A stretch of DNA of 36,795 nucleotides, taken from assembly GCF_000485595.1 (NCBI RefSeq), contig NW_014577065.1, forward strand, positions 1,014,659 to 1,051,453. Direction: 5' to 3'. Shown in pieces: positions 20,405-31,143 of the stretch (positions within the stretch are counted from its first letter, which is position 1; each line of letters opens with the position of its first letter). Source of the DNA: Priapulus caudatus (taxonomy: Eukaryota > Priapulida > Priapulimorpha > Priapulimorphida > Priapulidae). The notes below the pieces were generated by a model. That model worked only from the letters and a program-made list of their open reading frames with translations, was not told the DNA's origin and did no database searches. Position numbers and translations under genes: made by a program.

Positions 20405-21208
20405 GGGACAGAGTTGGAAAGTGTGCATATAAGAGAGACTTGCATAAATTTACGAGTACGTACGCTGCAGAATTTGCGTATCGCCCGCCCGAAAATGAAG
20501 AGATCGCGCATCGACGGATTCGTGTCGCGCGACGACGACGACGACGACGACCGCGCAGTCATTCAAAAATCTGACCAATTATTTTAATTCAATTTGCGAA
20601 GGGAAAGGCTGCGTCTAGTGCGTTTCAGCCGCCGCATTTCAAGTGTACCGTGAGGTATTCGCGCGAGAGCGAGCCGGACAAAATGCGCAGCGCGCTGTTA
20701 TTGAAATGGGCGCAATTTAAGGAGATTTGAACACAGTGACGCCTCGGCACGTATTGTATCGCTGCCTGAATACCGTTGATTAGCTTGGCTGAGCAGATTA
20801 TTATGTGCCACAATGGCCTCGGCCAGCTTGGGGGACTGGCTTTATCCACACTCAATTGACTACGGGTGTATAGCTTTGCGGGACCATTATCCCCGGGTCT
20901 GTAACGTTACCCAATAGACTCTCACGCTGATCTGGAATGCCTGCCAGCTTTGCCAGATGACCACGGCAACCCAGAGAGCAATATGGATATATGCAGAGCG
21001 GCAGCTTGTTACCGCAATCCTGTAATGGCTATAGAGCCGTGCAACCGGCTAGGCGTGACGAACACCTTTAGCTAAGGTTAGGGTTGTGGTTAGAGTTTGG
21101 CGGTCGCGCTCTGGGCCGATAGGTCAGGGCGGGCGTGCTTTTCTACCAGCTTCTCTCTTCTTTTACCTCTCTGATTCTCATACTCCATAGGCTCTCGTAC
21201 GTTCTCTC
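20405..21208. other. Unique region with a short (GAC)n
   Basis: A (GAC)n run of about 23 bp at 20529-20551 is the only repeat seen. A frame through it (20375-20587) reads poly-Asp and has no domain. The rest has no recognised feature. Confidence 0.5.
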
Positions 21209-21238
21209 ACTCTCTTTCTCTCTCTCTCTCTCTCTCTT
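21209..21238 (+). repeat. (CT)n microsatellite
   Basis: CT dinucleotides just left of the assembly gap. Confidence 0.93.
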
Positions 21239-21253
21239 CTCACTCGCTGTCGT

Positions 21254-21263
21254 NNNNNNNNNN
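21254..21263. other. Assembly gap of 10 N
   Basis: Ten Ns separate a CT-rich left side from a CACGCA-rich right side. Ten is a conventional placeholder length, so the true distance is unknown, and the frames that cross it contain undefined residues. Confidence 0.99.
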
Positions 21264-21427
21264 CACGCACACATACGCTCGCACGCACGCACGCACACAT
21301 ACGCAGCCACGCACGCACGTGGCACGCGTATGCACACGTACGTACACACGCGCACGTACTAGCTCTCACACACACGCACGTACGCACACGCGCGCGCGCG
21401 CAAACTAGCACGCGTGCGCGCACGCTG
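21264..21427 (+). repeat. Degenerate CACGCA/ACGT-rich tract
   Basis: CACGCACG, CACACATACG and CGTACGTA words without a fixed period, with a CG run at 21390-21400. Confidence 0.85.
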
Positions 21428-21969
21428 AGATAAAAGCTCTCTTCCGTTAGCGCTGACCTAATCCAGCGCATCGTCGCATCGATTATTGACTGATAACATA
21501 ATTTAATAATATCATATAGTATCGCCGCTAATGATATATATACGCGTATCGGCGACAAGGCATTGCTGTTCACCACCACGCTGCTGCTCGGCTAGAGGAG
21601 CCGGTTCTTCAGCCGGAAAAAAACCTCGACGCTTATTTTCTTTGGATCCTATTGCGCTATTGAAGCCGTGGGCCGTGTGAAGCTCTAACACGGCGAGCTG
21701 CTATGGCTCAGAGCCTCAGAGATGAGGAGGCAAGGTGAGACAGATGCAAATCGGCGAGTGGTTAGCTGCTGCTACGCGGTGAATGGAATGGCAGCGACGC
21801 GTTGATCGTCGCTGATTTCGCACGAAATCAAATATGAACGGCGACAAACAACCCGCTACGCGTTTTTCGCACGTCGTCTCTCTCCGAGTACGCTATACTC
21901 CGCCTGTGAGGCGGCTGCTGGCCTAGCTCTAGAACTATAGCCTTTCGCTCTGCCACCGCTTGCTGCAAG
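21428..21969. other. Unique stretch, nothing recognised
   Basis: Ordinary mixed composition. AGCCGG occurs twice at 21600-21618, separated by 9 bp. No gene was seen. Confidence 0.45.
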
Positions 21970-22021
21970 CAACACACACACACATACACACACACTCACA
22001 CACTCACTCACACACATACAG

Positions 22022-22098
<77 letters not shown>

Positions 22099-22114
22099 GC
22101 ACACACACACCACG
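21970..22114 (+). repeat. (CA)n microsatellite
   Basis: CA units with CACT/CATA variants at 21970-22034, then a near-pure CA run to 22095 with a single ACC break near 22060, and another short run to 22112. Confidence 0.96.
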
Positions 22115-22119
22115 CTGCG

Positions 22120-22388
22120 CACGCGACGAGAGAGAGAGGGATCGGACGGCGGCTGCCGCGGCGAGAGTCAGATAAAGGAAACTAGGAGAGGGAGAGCGCA
22201 GAGAGGAGAGAGGAGGTGAGAGGAGACGAGAGATAGAGAGAGCGAGGTACGAGAGGAGAAGAGAGAGAGAGAGACAGAGAGGGAGAGAGGAGGAGAGAGA
22301 GAGAGAGACGGAGAATAAAGAGAGAGAGAGAGAGGAGAGAAGAGAGAGAGGAGAGAGACACACACACACACACCACACACACACCACA

Positions 22389-22439
<51 letters not shown>

Positions 22440-22959
22440 GAGAGAAAGAGGGAGAGGAGATGAGCGACGAGAAAAGACAGAACAGATGGAGAAGAGGACG
22501 AGAGAGACAGAGAGAGAGACAGAGAGAGAGAAGAGAGAGAGGAGAGAGAGAGAGAGTGATGATCGAGAGATAAGAGAGAGCAGAGACAGAGAGATGGACT
22601 GAGAGAGAGAGAGAGGAGAATAGACAAGAGCGAGGAGAGACAGAGAGAGAGAAAAAGAGCAGGAGAAAAGAGAGAAAGAGAGAGAGACCAGAGTCGAGAG
22701 AGATATGGGGGGGGATGGACGAGCGGAAGGAGAAGACAGAGTGATGCGGAGATAGAGAGAGGAGGCGCGGAGGGAGCTAGAGAAATCTCGTAGACAGTCA
22801 AATACGAGAGGGAGAGAGGGAGTGATAGATGTTGTGTGACGAGGAGAGAGAAATGAGAGAAAGCGAGTGGAGGAGAGAAAGGAGAGAGACGAGAGATGAG
22901 GAGAGAGAGAGAGATGACGAGAGAGAGAGAGGAGAGGCAGAGAGAGACAAACGCGGAGA
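22120..22959 (+). repeat. 840-bp GA-rich tract with an embedded (CA)n
   Basis: GAGA, GAGGAGA and GACAGAGA words dominate the whole interval, giving a strongly purine-biased plus strand. A (CA)n of about 48 bp lies inside at 22358-22405 between two GA runs. The minus frames of 332 and 270 codons (22004-23002 and 22182-22994) are Ser/Leu-rich translations of the tract and not genes. Confidence 0.95.
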
Positions 22960-22970
22960 CATATATCCGC

Positions 22971-23048
22971 AACCCTTTCAGCCGCCGGATGCATGGAGCC
23001 ACGTATCTTGCTCCGAAGCCTATTCCGGTCGACGGCTATGAAAGGGTT
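22971..23048. repeat. Inverted repeat with 14-16-bp arms
   Basis: AACCCTTTCAGCCG at 22971-22984 and CGGCTATGAAAGGGTT at 23033-23048 pair with a 2-nt bulge around a 48-nt loop. It sits just beyond the GA tract. Function unknown. Confidence 0.75.
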
Positions 23049-23249
23049 ATTGCTGCATTAGCACCGGCACTGCCAAGCCCCACGTAAGTGGCTCGCCAAT
23101 AGCGCGAGACGTGCCAGTTCTCGGAGGTCGAGGTGTGACGTACCGCGCCGTACACTGCCTCAGCACGCGGCCGCCACGGGGGAGGCTGGGAAAGGGGAGA
23201 GAGGCATGGGAGAGATGCGCCGCATACAGGTAGCAAAGCAAAAAAAGCG

Positions 23250-23427
23250 TGATGATGATGATGATGATGATGATGATGTTGATGTTGATGTGTGTTTGTT
23301 TGTTTGTTTGCTTTGTTTGTCTTGTGTGTGTGGTGTGTGTTGTGTGTGACGCTGCCGCGTGGGTAGTTCGCTGTGTTGTGTGTCGTGTGTGTGACTGTGT
23401 GTGTGTGTGTGTGTGTGTGTTGTGTGT

Positions 23428-23480
<53 letters not shown>
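23250..23480 (+). repeat. (GAT)n, (TTTG)n and (GT)n compound microsatellite
   Basis: GAT triplets at 23250-23290, TTTG units at 23294-23312, then GT-rich sequence with a unique island at 23350-23372 and near-pure GT from 23396 to 23479. Confidence 0.95.
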
Positions 23481-23481
<1 letters not shown>

Positions 23482-23546
23482 TCGAATGAGTGTGGCAGGG
23501 AATACAAAGATTATACAGACAGAAAGAGAGAGGGGCGGACACAATC

Positions 23547-23787
23547 TGTGCGTGCGTGCGATCTTATGTGTGCTGGCGTGCGAGCGTATGTGTGCGTACG
23601 TATCTGTGCGTGCGTGCGTACGTATGTGTGCGTGCGTGCGAGCGTATGTGTGCGTACGTATCTGTGCGTGCGTGCGATCGTATGTGTGCGGGCGTGCGAG
23701 CGTATGTGTGCGTACGTATCTGTGCGTGCGTGCGTACGTATCTGTGCGTGCGTGCGAGCGTATGTGTGCGGGCGTGCCGTATATGTG
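23547..23787 (+). repeat. 58-bp higher-order repeat of GTGCG/TACGTA words
   Basis: The word TGTGTGCGTACGTATCTG recurs at 23589, 23647 and 23705, exactly 58 bp apart. Each 58-bp unit holds three sub-units of about 15, 21 and 22 bp built from GTGCGTGCG followed by TACGTA, ATCGTA or AGCGTA. The array tails off at 23787. Confidence 0.9.
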
Positions 23788-24023
23788 ACCTAGATAGTCG
23801 CGTCAGCCGCCCCATCTGTCCGCGCCAGCTGAGGACTCCTGCCAACAGATCTTGTCTCTGTATTGACACACGATTTCTTTACGGGCGCGCTGCGGTTTCG
23901 TGGCGCAAACTATCGAATCGTTATCCATCTCGAAAACGGCGTAATGAATAGGTTGGATGTTGTGTCTCGCCCCGGGTGAGGGGAGTGTGCGGTCCGGCCT
24001 GGCACATGCGCGTTTCCTGCTCC

Positions 24024-24026
<3 letters not shown>

Positions 24027-24083
<57 letters not shown>
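24027..24083 (+). repeat. (CT)n microsatellite
   Basis: CT dinucleotides with two small T insertions. Confidence 0.96.
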
Positions 24084-25809
24084 TTCTCTAACACTTCGAG
24101 TGGCGGCGAAAGAATTGGGCAAGCAAACTTGGGCGAGGTTTGTGGGCGGACCGTAGCACCGCCGATCCCCACATTCGAAAACACTCACCCGCGGGGGACA
24201 CCCGAGCCGGCGTCTTATTTTGTCTATTATCGCTAGTTCAATTTCCACTTCTTCCCGCTCCGTTTAGTCGACGGCGCGTCGTGCGCTCCGTCTGGTTCCA
24301 CTAGCGCTTAGCGCGATCGGGCCGTAAGCCGCTTTAATAAACACCAGGCAGGAATTGTTTATTCGCGTTTAGCCGCGGCGATGGTAGTAATTTGTCACTG
24401 CTTCGAAAAATCGGATTTTACGCGCTCGATGAGCGGGTTTTTCTGCGGCGTGGCGTGGCGTGGCTACGTCGTTACGTGGACGGCTGCATGGTCGGCTTAG
24501 TGGTCAGACGGTAAGCAACTACGCAGCGACGCGCGGCTCATTCCGCGCGACAGATGCGTCGCAGACATTTACTAATCCTTGGTGCTGATCGAGCAACGAC
24601 TGTGGGCTCGGCGAATTTGTCGACGACGGTTATGTGAGCATTCTGCGGAAATCAGATGCCGTCTGCGGTCTGCTTTTGCGCGCGGGGTCCGTCTGGTCTA
24701 GCTTTTTTACATACCCTCTGTATTCCACACCATGTCTCCATGTCTATATTGTACTCACGGTCTCATTTTAATCCAATCGTGTATACCGTCTTTATCCCGC
24801 CTCTATCCCATACCCCCTAGCTGTTCCCCCATCTTCCGGCCCCGTCTCATTCCCACCCAATCTTACTTGTTATATTTCCCCCTTGTGCCGCCCTGCCCAC
24901 TCCCATGCATGTATCAACCACATATATGGTATATGGTAACGTCATATGTGGCATCTGATCACCCCAGCGTCCTGTCTTAGCTACTTCTACATATCCTACA
25001 ACCTAAATGGGGAAAAAATAATCTAGGGTCCGCTGTCACCAAGATATAAATAGCCATGAAATCATGTATACATTCATAAATTACATTTAACCTTTCGTGG
25101 AATAAGTTATGATATTTTATGATTTATCGTGCCATAACTATTTATAATATCTCTGACAAGGGGACCGTGGTCACGATGTATTGTACATTGTATTTACATT
25201 CTATCAAGAGCTAGGTATTATTAGCTCTTGATTCTATTATCAACGGTCAGTCAGTGCTAGAAGTTCTGTGCCGAGTTGCCTGGCCAGGGACGCGCATGCG
25301 CGAGCGTGACTATGTTCCGCGGCTGTCCGCGCACGTCAGCAGCGGAATCAGATGTTCCGATGTTTGTTTGCGCATTACGCTGTGTAAGCAAGACACTCAC
25401 TCACTCAGCTCTGCCCAGCCATGCCTACTAAAGCTAACCCGCCCGTCGACGTCGTCCTCGCGACCGTATTCGTGCCTGCGCGCATGTATAATCCCGATAT
25501 CCCCGGCTGCTACTACTGGCCACACACTTTCACTACGCCCTCCAACCGCGGGCAGCCGCGCGTAACCCGTGATCGGGTGGCGGCCATCACTAGTAGGAAA
25601 CTGAAACTATGAGTTGAGGAGAGTCGGAGGTTGGGGAGCTCGGAGAGAGACCATGATGGATGAGGAGATGGTGGCAGGAAGGAGGAGCAGAAGAACGAGA
25701 AGAAGCGAAAGAAATGTCTGTTTGCAAACTGAGACCACGAATTGAGAACGTTCACGAGAAGAGGTTTCTGATAGACCACTATGACGGAGTAGGAGAGGGA
25801 AGGCGTGCG
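24084..25809. other. 1.7-kb unique region, no gene supported
   Basis: CpG-rich to about 24700, then more pyrimidine- and AT-rich. It holds the inverted repeat at 25203-25232. The frames at 24732-24980, 25254-25565 and 25421-25612 show no domain. Confidence 0.5.
25203..25232. repeat. Perfect 11-bp inverted repeat
   Basis: ATCAAGAGCTA at 25203-25213 and TAGCTCTTGAT at 25222-25232 are exact reverse complements around an 8-nt loop. Confidence 0.9.
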
Positions 25810-25890
25810 GGTGGTGGTGATGGTAAAGGAGGAAAAGGAGGAGGAGGAAGAGGAGGAGGAGGAGGAAAGGGAGGAGGAAGAGAACAAGAG
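25810..25890 (+). repeat. (GGA)n purine tract
   Basis: GGT/GGA triplets with AAAGGA interruptions. A poly-Gly frame passes through it. Polypurine from about 25824. Confidence 0.93.
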
Positions 25891-26469
25891 GACCAGCAGG
25901 TGGCGTAGAAACGGCATGTTTTGCTTTAGGTGACGACTAACTTCATCGGCTTTTTTTGCGTGACAGTCAACGTTCATAAATTTTCTTCTGTATCTTCGAT
26001 GGCCGGGACAATCTCACATAGCAACTAATCGAGCGCGTGCGATCGTTGGCAGTGAATCGGGTTAGCGACAACCGAAGAGCACATATTGGCTAACTCTGCG
26101 AACGAGTGAGTGGCACGGCGCATATCAAGCGCGGCGATAATTTGCTACGACGATCGCAAATATCACGAACGCTGCTGACGACGTGTGGACGCCGTCGGCT
26201 GCGATCGCGTGTGTGTTATGATGATGTTCGGGCGGGTCGTCGTCGTTGGCGGTATTTTACGGCCTGGCGCAACAGCTCTATCATTTCACACCCGCCGCTG
26301 ATGTCTGTTTATGGCCGCTATCCGGTTATTTGTCACCATGCGTGGCTTCCCTGCTTGTTGTTGTCGTCGTCGTCGTCGGCGGCGGCTCGTGTGGTCAACA
26401 GCTATCGAGATAGATTCCACACTAATACATCGTCGTGCGGTGTAGGTGGTGGTCGGGATGAAACAGGGG
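25891..26469. other. Unique stretch with a short (GTC)n
   Basis: TTG/GTC/GGC triplets at about 26356-26386. Otherwise CpG-rich unique DNA. The plus frame 26106-26480 and the opposing minus frame share this DNA without a recognisable domain. Confidence 0.45.
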
Positions 26470-26637
26470 GGCGGGGGTAGTGCGAGAAGGGCGTGCAAAA
26501 GAGAGCGAGTGGGATAGGAGAAAGCAAACAGAGAAGGCAAGGAAGGGAGAGGGAAACAGAGAAGGCGAAGAAAGGGGGTGAGAGAGAGGGGGACATTAAA
26601 ATAAAGAGAGAGCGAAAGAAAGAGAGAGGGCGAAAAA

Positions 26638-26670
<33 letters not shown>

Positions 26671-26862
26671 AAATAAATAAATATATTATATATTATATAT
26701 ATATATATATATATAATAATAAGACGAGAGAGAGAGAGAATGAGATGAGATGAGATTGAGAGAGAGAGAAGCGAGAGGAGAGAAAGAGTCGAGAAGATGA
26801 GAGAGAAGGTAGAGAGACGAGAGAGAGAGAGAGTAGGAGAGAAGTTAGAGAGCAAGAGATTA

Positions 26863-26890
<28 letters not shown>
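26470..26890 (+). repeat. GA-rich tract enclosing (AAAT)n and (AT)n
   Basis: GAGA-rich sequence at 26500-26634, about 12 AAAT units at 26635-26682, alternating AT to about 26717, then GA-rich again to 26890. Four repeat blocks of different type abut. Confidence 0.95.
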
Positions 26891-26896
<6 letters not shown>

Positions 26897-27856
26897 CCTC
26901 TCATGACAAATTCTCTTAGTCTAACTAACCTTTCTTGGTCTAATTCGAGTTACACGACGACATCTGCCGATTGCAATTTAAGCGTTAGTAAACATAATTG
27001 CAAAGTTATAAGTATGTCTGTAGTTCACGCGCGTATCCACGTAAAGGCGTACGTACTAGGGTGAAACTTCCTCGAGAAAATTTGGAGCTCGAAAATTTTA
27101 ATCGGGAAGCCAAACGTAAAAGGGTTTAACACGATCGGCGATTTTAACGGCTAACAGCGCACGCTCACTTACATAGTGACAAACTAACCGAAGTGCAGCG
27201 ACAGCTTATGACGCTATCGATGACCTATGACCTCGAGTGCGCACGCAGCGCCGCCGATGACGATTCACTCGCATACGAATGAATGGCCGACGAAATAGAG
27301 CCGAGCGCTAGCGCACAGCTCTCTGTGGCGCGAAAAAGTGACAGACCAGTCGAGATTAACAGCAAGAACAGCAACTCGAGTCCGCGTCGCACAAAGTGAA
27401 AAGCGCGCGTTTCAATGGGCATATTGTCAGCCGGCCTGAGCTCGGGCTTCTCTCGCCCTGATCAGACAAGCCCAGCTAGACCTTTAATCACATTCTCCAG
27501 CGCCGAGGAGCTCTTGGCCGCTCGGTGCGCAGACAATTGGACCACGTGAAGAAATTGCGGTGCTAAGCCAGTAATTGTGCGGGTGATCTATTCATAACAG
27601 TGTCCCAAACTGCGCCCGAGTGGCGCGACTTGAGTGACGGATTTATGGAGCTTAGAGCTGGCTCATAGAAAATTTGCCAAGTTAATATGGGCATTAATGC
27701 ACTGTGCCACTTCATAAAAGACGGAAAATAACTCACTTTTATCGGGCCTGTCCCGCTAGAGTACAGAGGTTGGCGAGCAGCAGTGGCGGCTTATTGCTGA
27801 GGATTATGGAGGTGAATGACGAGGAGGGCTCCCCTTCCCTCCCCCTTCTTCTCTAT
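26891..27856. other. Unique region, nothing recognised
   Basis: About 1 kb of ordinary sequence with scattered ATTTAA/TTAATC words and no simple repeat. No frame shows a domain. Confidence 0.5.
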
Positions 27857-27953
27857 CACACTCACTCTCTCTCTCTCTCGCTCTCCCCAGCGGTTTATTT
27901 CCATTCCAAATTAGCCTCTCTCCGCCCTGCGCTTGCCACCTTGCTCTCTTCAC

Positions 27954-28001
<48 letters not shown>

Positions 28002-28340
28002 TTCTCTCTACTTTCCCTCTCTAACTCGTTGTATTTCCCTTCCAAATTTTCCTTGCCCCGTCTTCTTGCAGTTTCTCTCTTTCTCTCTCTTTCTCTTTTT
28101 TTTTCTCTGTTTCTTTCTACTTTCCATCTCTATCTCGTTTTATCTCCCTTCCAAATTATTCCTTTCTCCGACTTCTCGCTCTCTCCTCCCCCCTCTCTCT
28201 CTCCTCCCACTTCTCTCCCCCTCTCTCTCCTCCCACCGCTCTCTCTCTCCCTCCCCCTCTCTCTCCTCCCACCGCTCTCCCCCTCTCTCTCCTCCAACCT
28301 CTCTCTCCTCCAACCTCTCTCTCCCTCTTTCTCTTTGTCA
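27857..28340 (+). repeat. CT-rich tract with an internal CTCTCCTCCCACC minisatellite
   Basis: CT runs at 27863-27883 and 27953-27997, then C/T-rich sequence. From 28189 to 28325 the motif CTCTCTCCTCCCACC or CTCTCTCCTCCAACC repeats with spacings of about 16 to 36 bp. The frames on both strands (Ser-Leu-Pro or Arg-Glu-Gly rich) are repeat translations. Confidence 0.92.
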
Positions 28341-28513
28341 CGCTGAGCCGACCGGCCCCGGGGGCTCACCGCGCGCGCCGCTCGCCTCTCCAACTCGTTG
28401 GAAACGATGAGAGAGGTTCGATCCACAAACACAGCCGGCCGACGCGAGGGCGGCAATGCTCGCAGCTGTGATCGCGCGACCACCGCTCTGCGTGTCACCG
28501 CCGTTATTATCGA
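28341..28513. other. CpG-rich unique spacer
   Basis: GC-rich sequence between the CT tract and a GTC array. No feature recognised. Confidence 0.4.
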
Positions 28514-28572
28514 TGACGTCGTCGTCGTCGTTGTCGTCGTTGTCGTCGTTGTCGTCGTCGTCGCTGCTGCGG
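28514..28572 (+). repeat. (GTC)n triplet array
   Basis: GTC triplets with regularly placed GTT (GTCGTCGTT) variants. Frames read poly-Val, poly-Ser, poly-Asp and poly-Thr. Confidence 0.95.
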
Positions 28573-28615
28573 CCGCTGTCCCGCCTCGTGCACGCTGCTC
28601 GAACATGCCGAGTCG

Positions 28616-28642
28616 GCACACACACACGCGCACACGCACACA
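28616..28642 (+). repeat. (CA)n short microsatellite
   Basis: CA units interrupted by CGCG. Confidence 0.9.
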
Positions 28643-30705
28643 ATAAAGTGGCAATTTGTAAAGAAATGAGTTAAGTCAACAGGCGCGATGCAAAAAGCGC
28701 GCCTATTTCCCGCTGGTAATGCGAACATGTGTACGCGCTTCCAGTATGCATTACTCATTAAATAGCCGTGTGTGCCCGAGAGCTGCCTCTCGCCCATTCT
28801 GTACCATTCACATGATAATGTCCGTTTGAGGTATTCATCTGCGCTGCTTATTGCGGCCGCCGACGACCAGCTTGCAGCACTTGGTCACGCCACCAATTAT
28901 CGGCTGATTCTAGCGGTGGTCGGCCGCTTACGACGTCGCCCGGTCGCGCGACCCTTAACGTCGCCGGCCGACCGACCGAGTTACGCCACCGCGTTTCGAT
29001 TTCCAACATACACTCGCGGTGAACTCGGGAATGTTCCGACTCCCGGCCATCCCCGGCGGCGCTCCTTGTCACGTGATCGCGTCGGCCATTGTGTGCTCGC
29101 GGACGTAGCTGCCATTGTTATACTGTTCTCGCGGACTGGAATGGGGTATTACGGTGGGAAATTATTTCCCATTGGCGGCCATACATACTAAGAAATTCCC
29201 ATAAATCAGCGCAGAACCCTCTGAATTGACGTTGCAAGACATATTATGTTGTTAAGTCAAAGATTCTTCCTTAATATTTTTATGTAGGCCTAAACAAACT
29301 TTTTCCGGCCCAAGTGAAATCGCCAATTATAGCAACGAGATTTTATGCGAAAAAGTAGGCTTCATTTGAAAATTCTCCGGCCACCCCAGGAGTGCAGGGT
29401 GCACTCCGGACGGGCCACCTACAGTGTCAGATGCAGCAAAGATTCTAGTTTCTGAAATTAATAATTACAAAGAGTTCTACTCTTTCACATCGAGAAATAG
29501 AACAAATAAAGCGCAAGGATACGCAGCAAAACGATCTCATTATTTCACCTGTCCCAGCGCTCATTGGCTGATTTGCACGCGTAATACCTTGCGTCGTAGT
29601 TGCGTAGATTTGTAAAGACTCTGGTGAGCCAATGCTGAACAGCCGTGTATCTTGCGTCTGTGATTTTGAGTTTTCATATGACGTCTCTACTGCGTTTAAT
29701 ACGTGCATTAGCGCGTGCGGCCAATCGGGCACTGAAGCAGTCTCGGTTTCGACCGTAACCCTATGTCGAGTGTAAAATTCCTCCAACATGGATGCTCATA
29801 TGCGATCCGATCATTCGTACATGGACAACTTATACATAATAGACGCTAATACGGCAAAGACTTCAGCGTCATCCAATATTTATACTTTCCCTCGTTCGTC
29901 GATCCCAGGCCATCAGCGTGTTGATGCGCTATGTTGATCTCTCAGAAATCACTCACGAGGTCTCGATGGCGGCCATACGCTAATGTCAAGTGAATTTTTC
30001 TGTGTACAGTTGTTCATGTGGGATCATTGCACTTAAATAGTTGCCCGCCGTCATACAAAATTTAGAATCTCCTATCAATGCGCATACGTTTCATTTTACT
30101 TAACCGCTGAATGCTTTATGGTTCTCATATAAAATTAATTTGTCCCCGTAAACGTGCAGGTTTTAAACCTAACGTTGCGTATATCATATGCGTTTAGGCT
30201 GACATTTTGAGCTCGCACGGAAAGGTATATAATGTGAATTATCGCCATTTGACATCCTCGGTATAAGTCTTGGAGGCACCGCACCCGATTGCCTGATTCT
30301 GTGAATCCCGAGTTCCGGTCAGGATCTAACGGTTCATGCTGGAGTTCATCCACCAGAGACCGGCGCAACATTTTTCTCTTCCGTCATATATCTTGCCTGG
30401 GGTTCGTCTGCTTGTGCTACATTTTTATCTCTGAAGCTAGCTTAATATATTACCAGCACTTATCCTACCTCCTCCCACGAATAAACAACGAAGAAAAGTC
30501 CGTCACTATGTTATCAGCAAACTCGAATAATTTTGCTTGTCACCACAAGCGTTCCTCTATTGATAGCTGTTGATTCATATGTATAATACAAACCTAGGCG
30601 CATCATTCATGATCATATCAAGTGATACAAAATCTTGCGAGGGTAATAATGAGAACGGTAATGTTTTAAATTCCTGCAACGCGAAAATGAATATGGCGAC
30701 AGCTC

Positions 30706-30726
30706 AAATTGTTTTCAAAACAATTT
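30706..30726. repeat. Perfect 10-bp inverted repeat
   Basis: AAATTGTTTT and AAAACAATTT around a single C. It may be a chance AT-rich palindrome. Confidence 0.85.
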
Positions 30727-30978
30727 AGCACAAATTCCGATGCGAAACTTTGAAAATAAATGCTTATTTCGAGTCGTTCTACCAGGATTGTGATTCAAAC
30801 TGAACTTGAAACCTATGCATTTGTTATTATTAGAACAATAACAATAGACAAATGAACCAAACCAATACCAACAGAGTATTGTAGGTTTGGGCAACAATCG
30901 TGCAAAAGCAGTAAACAGAAAAAGCCGATCTGTTTAAAGATCAAGACTCAGTGCGAAAATAATGAACTCGTGAGAAAT

Positions 30979-31042
30979 CTAAATCGCTTCGGCTCTGTAA
31001 AAAAACAAATAGCCGTTGCAGTTTGTTTACGAAGCGATTTAG
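30979..31042. repeat. Perfect 13-bp inverted repeat with a 38-nt loop
   Basis: CTAAATCGCTTCG at 30979-30991 and CGAAGCGATTTAG at 31030-31042 are exact reverse complements. The inner GTAAA/TTTAC sequences could add a few pairs, giving a ~64-nt hairpin. Function unknown. Confidence 0.88.
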
Positions 31043-31113
31043 TCCAAGCATTTGTTGAACAAAACGTGGAATAACAACAATGCAACTTGTCAAGAGCGTC
31101 GCTGCCGAAGTCG

Positions 31114-31143
31114 ATTGCTACGGCAATAATTGCTATGGCAACA
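31114..31143 (+). repeat. 15-bp tandem duplication
   Basis: ATTGCTACGGCAATA is followed at once by ATTGCTATGGCAACA, 13 of 15 identical. Confidence 0.85.

Noticed and set aside
21075-21100. TTAGGGTTGTGGTTAG as telomere-like sequence
   Set aside because: Only one or two imperfect units, and no array.
22004-23002. Minus-strand frame of 332 codons, Ser/Leu rich
   Set aside because: A translation of the GA/CA-rich tract. The parallel 270-codon frame in another register shows that stops are simply rare here.
28413-28424. B-box-like GGTTCGATCC
   Set aside because: No A box or cloverleaf in the preceding 80 bases.
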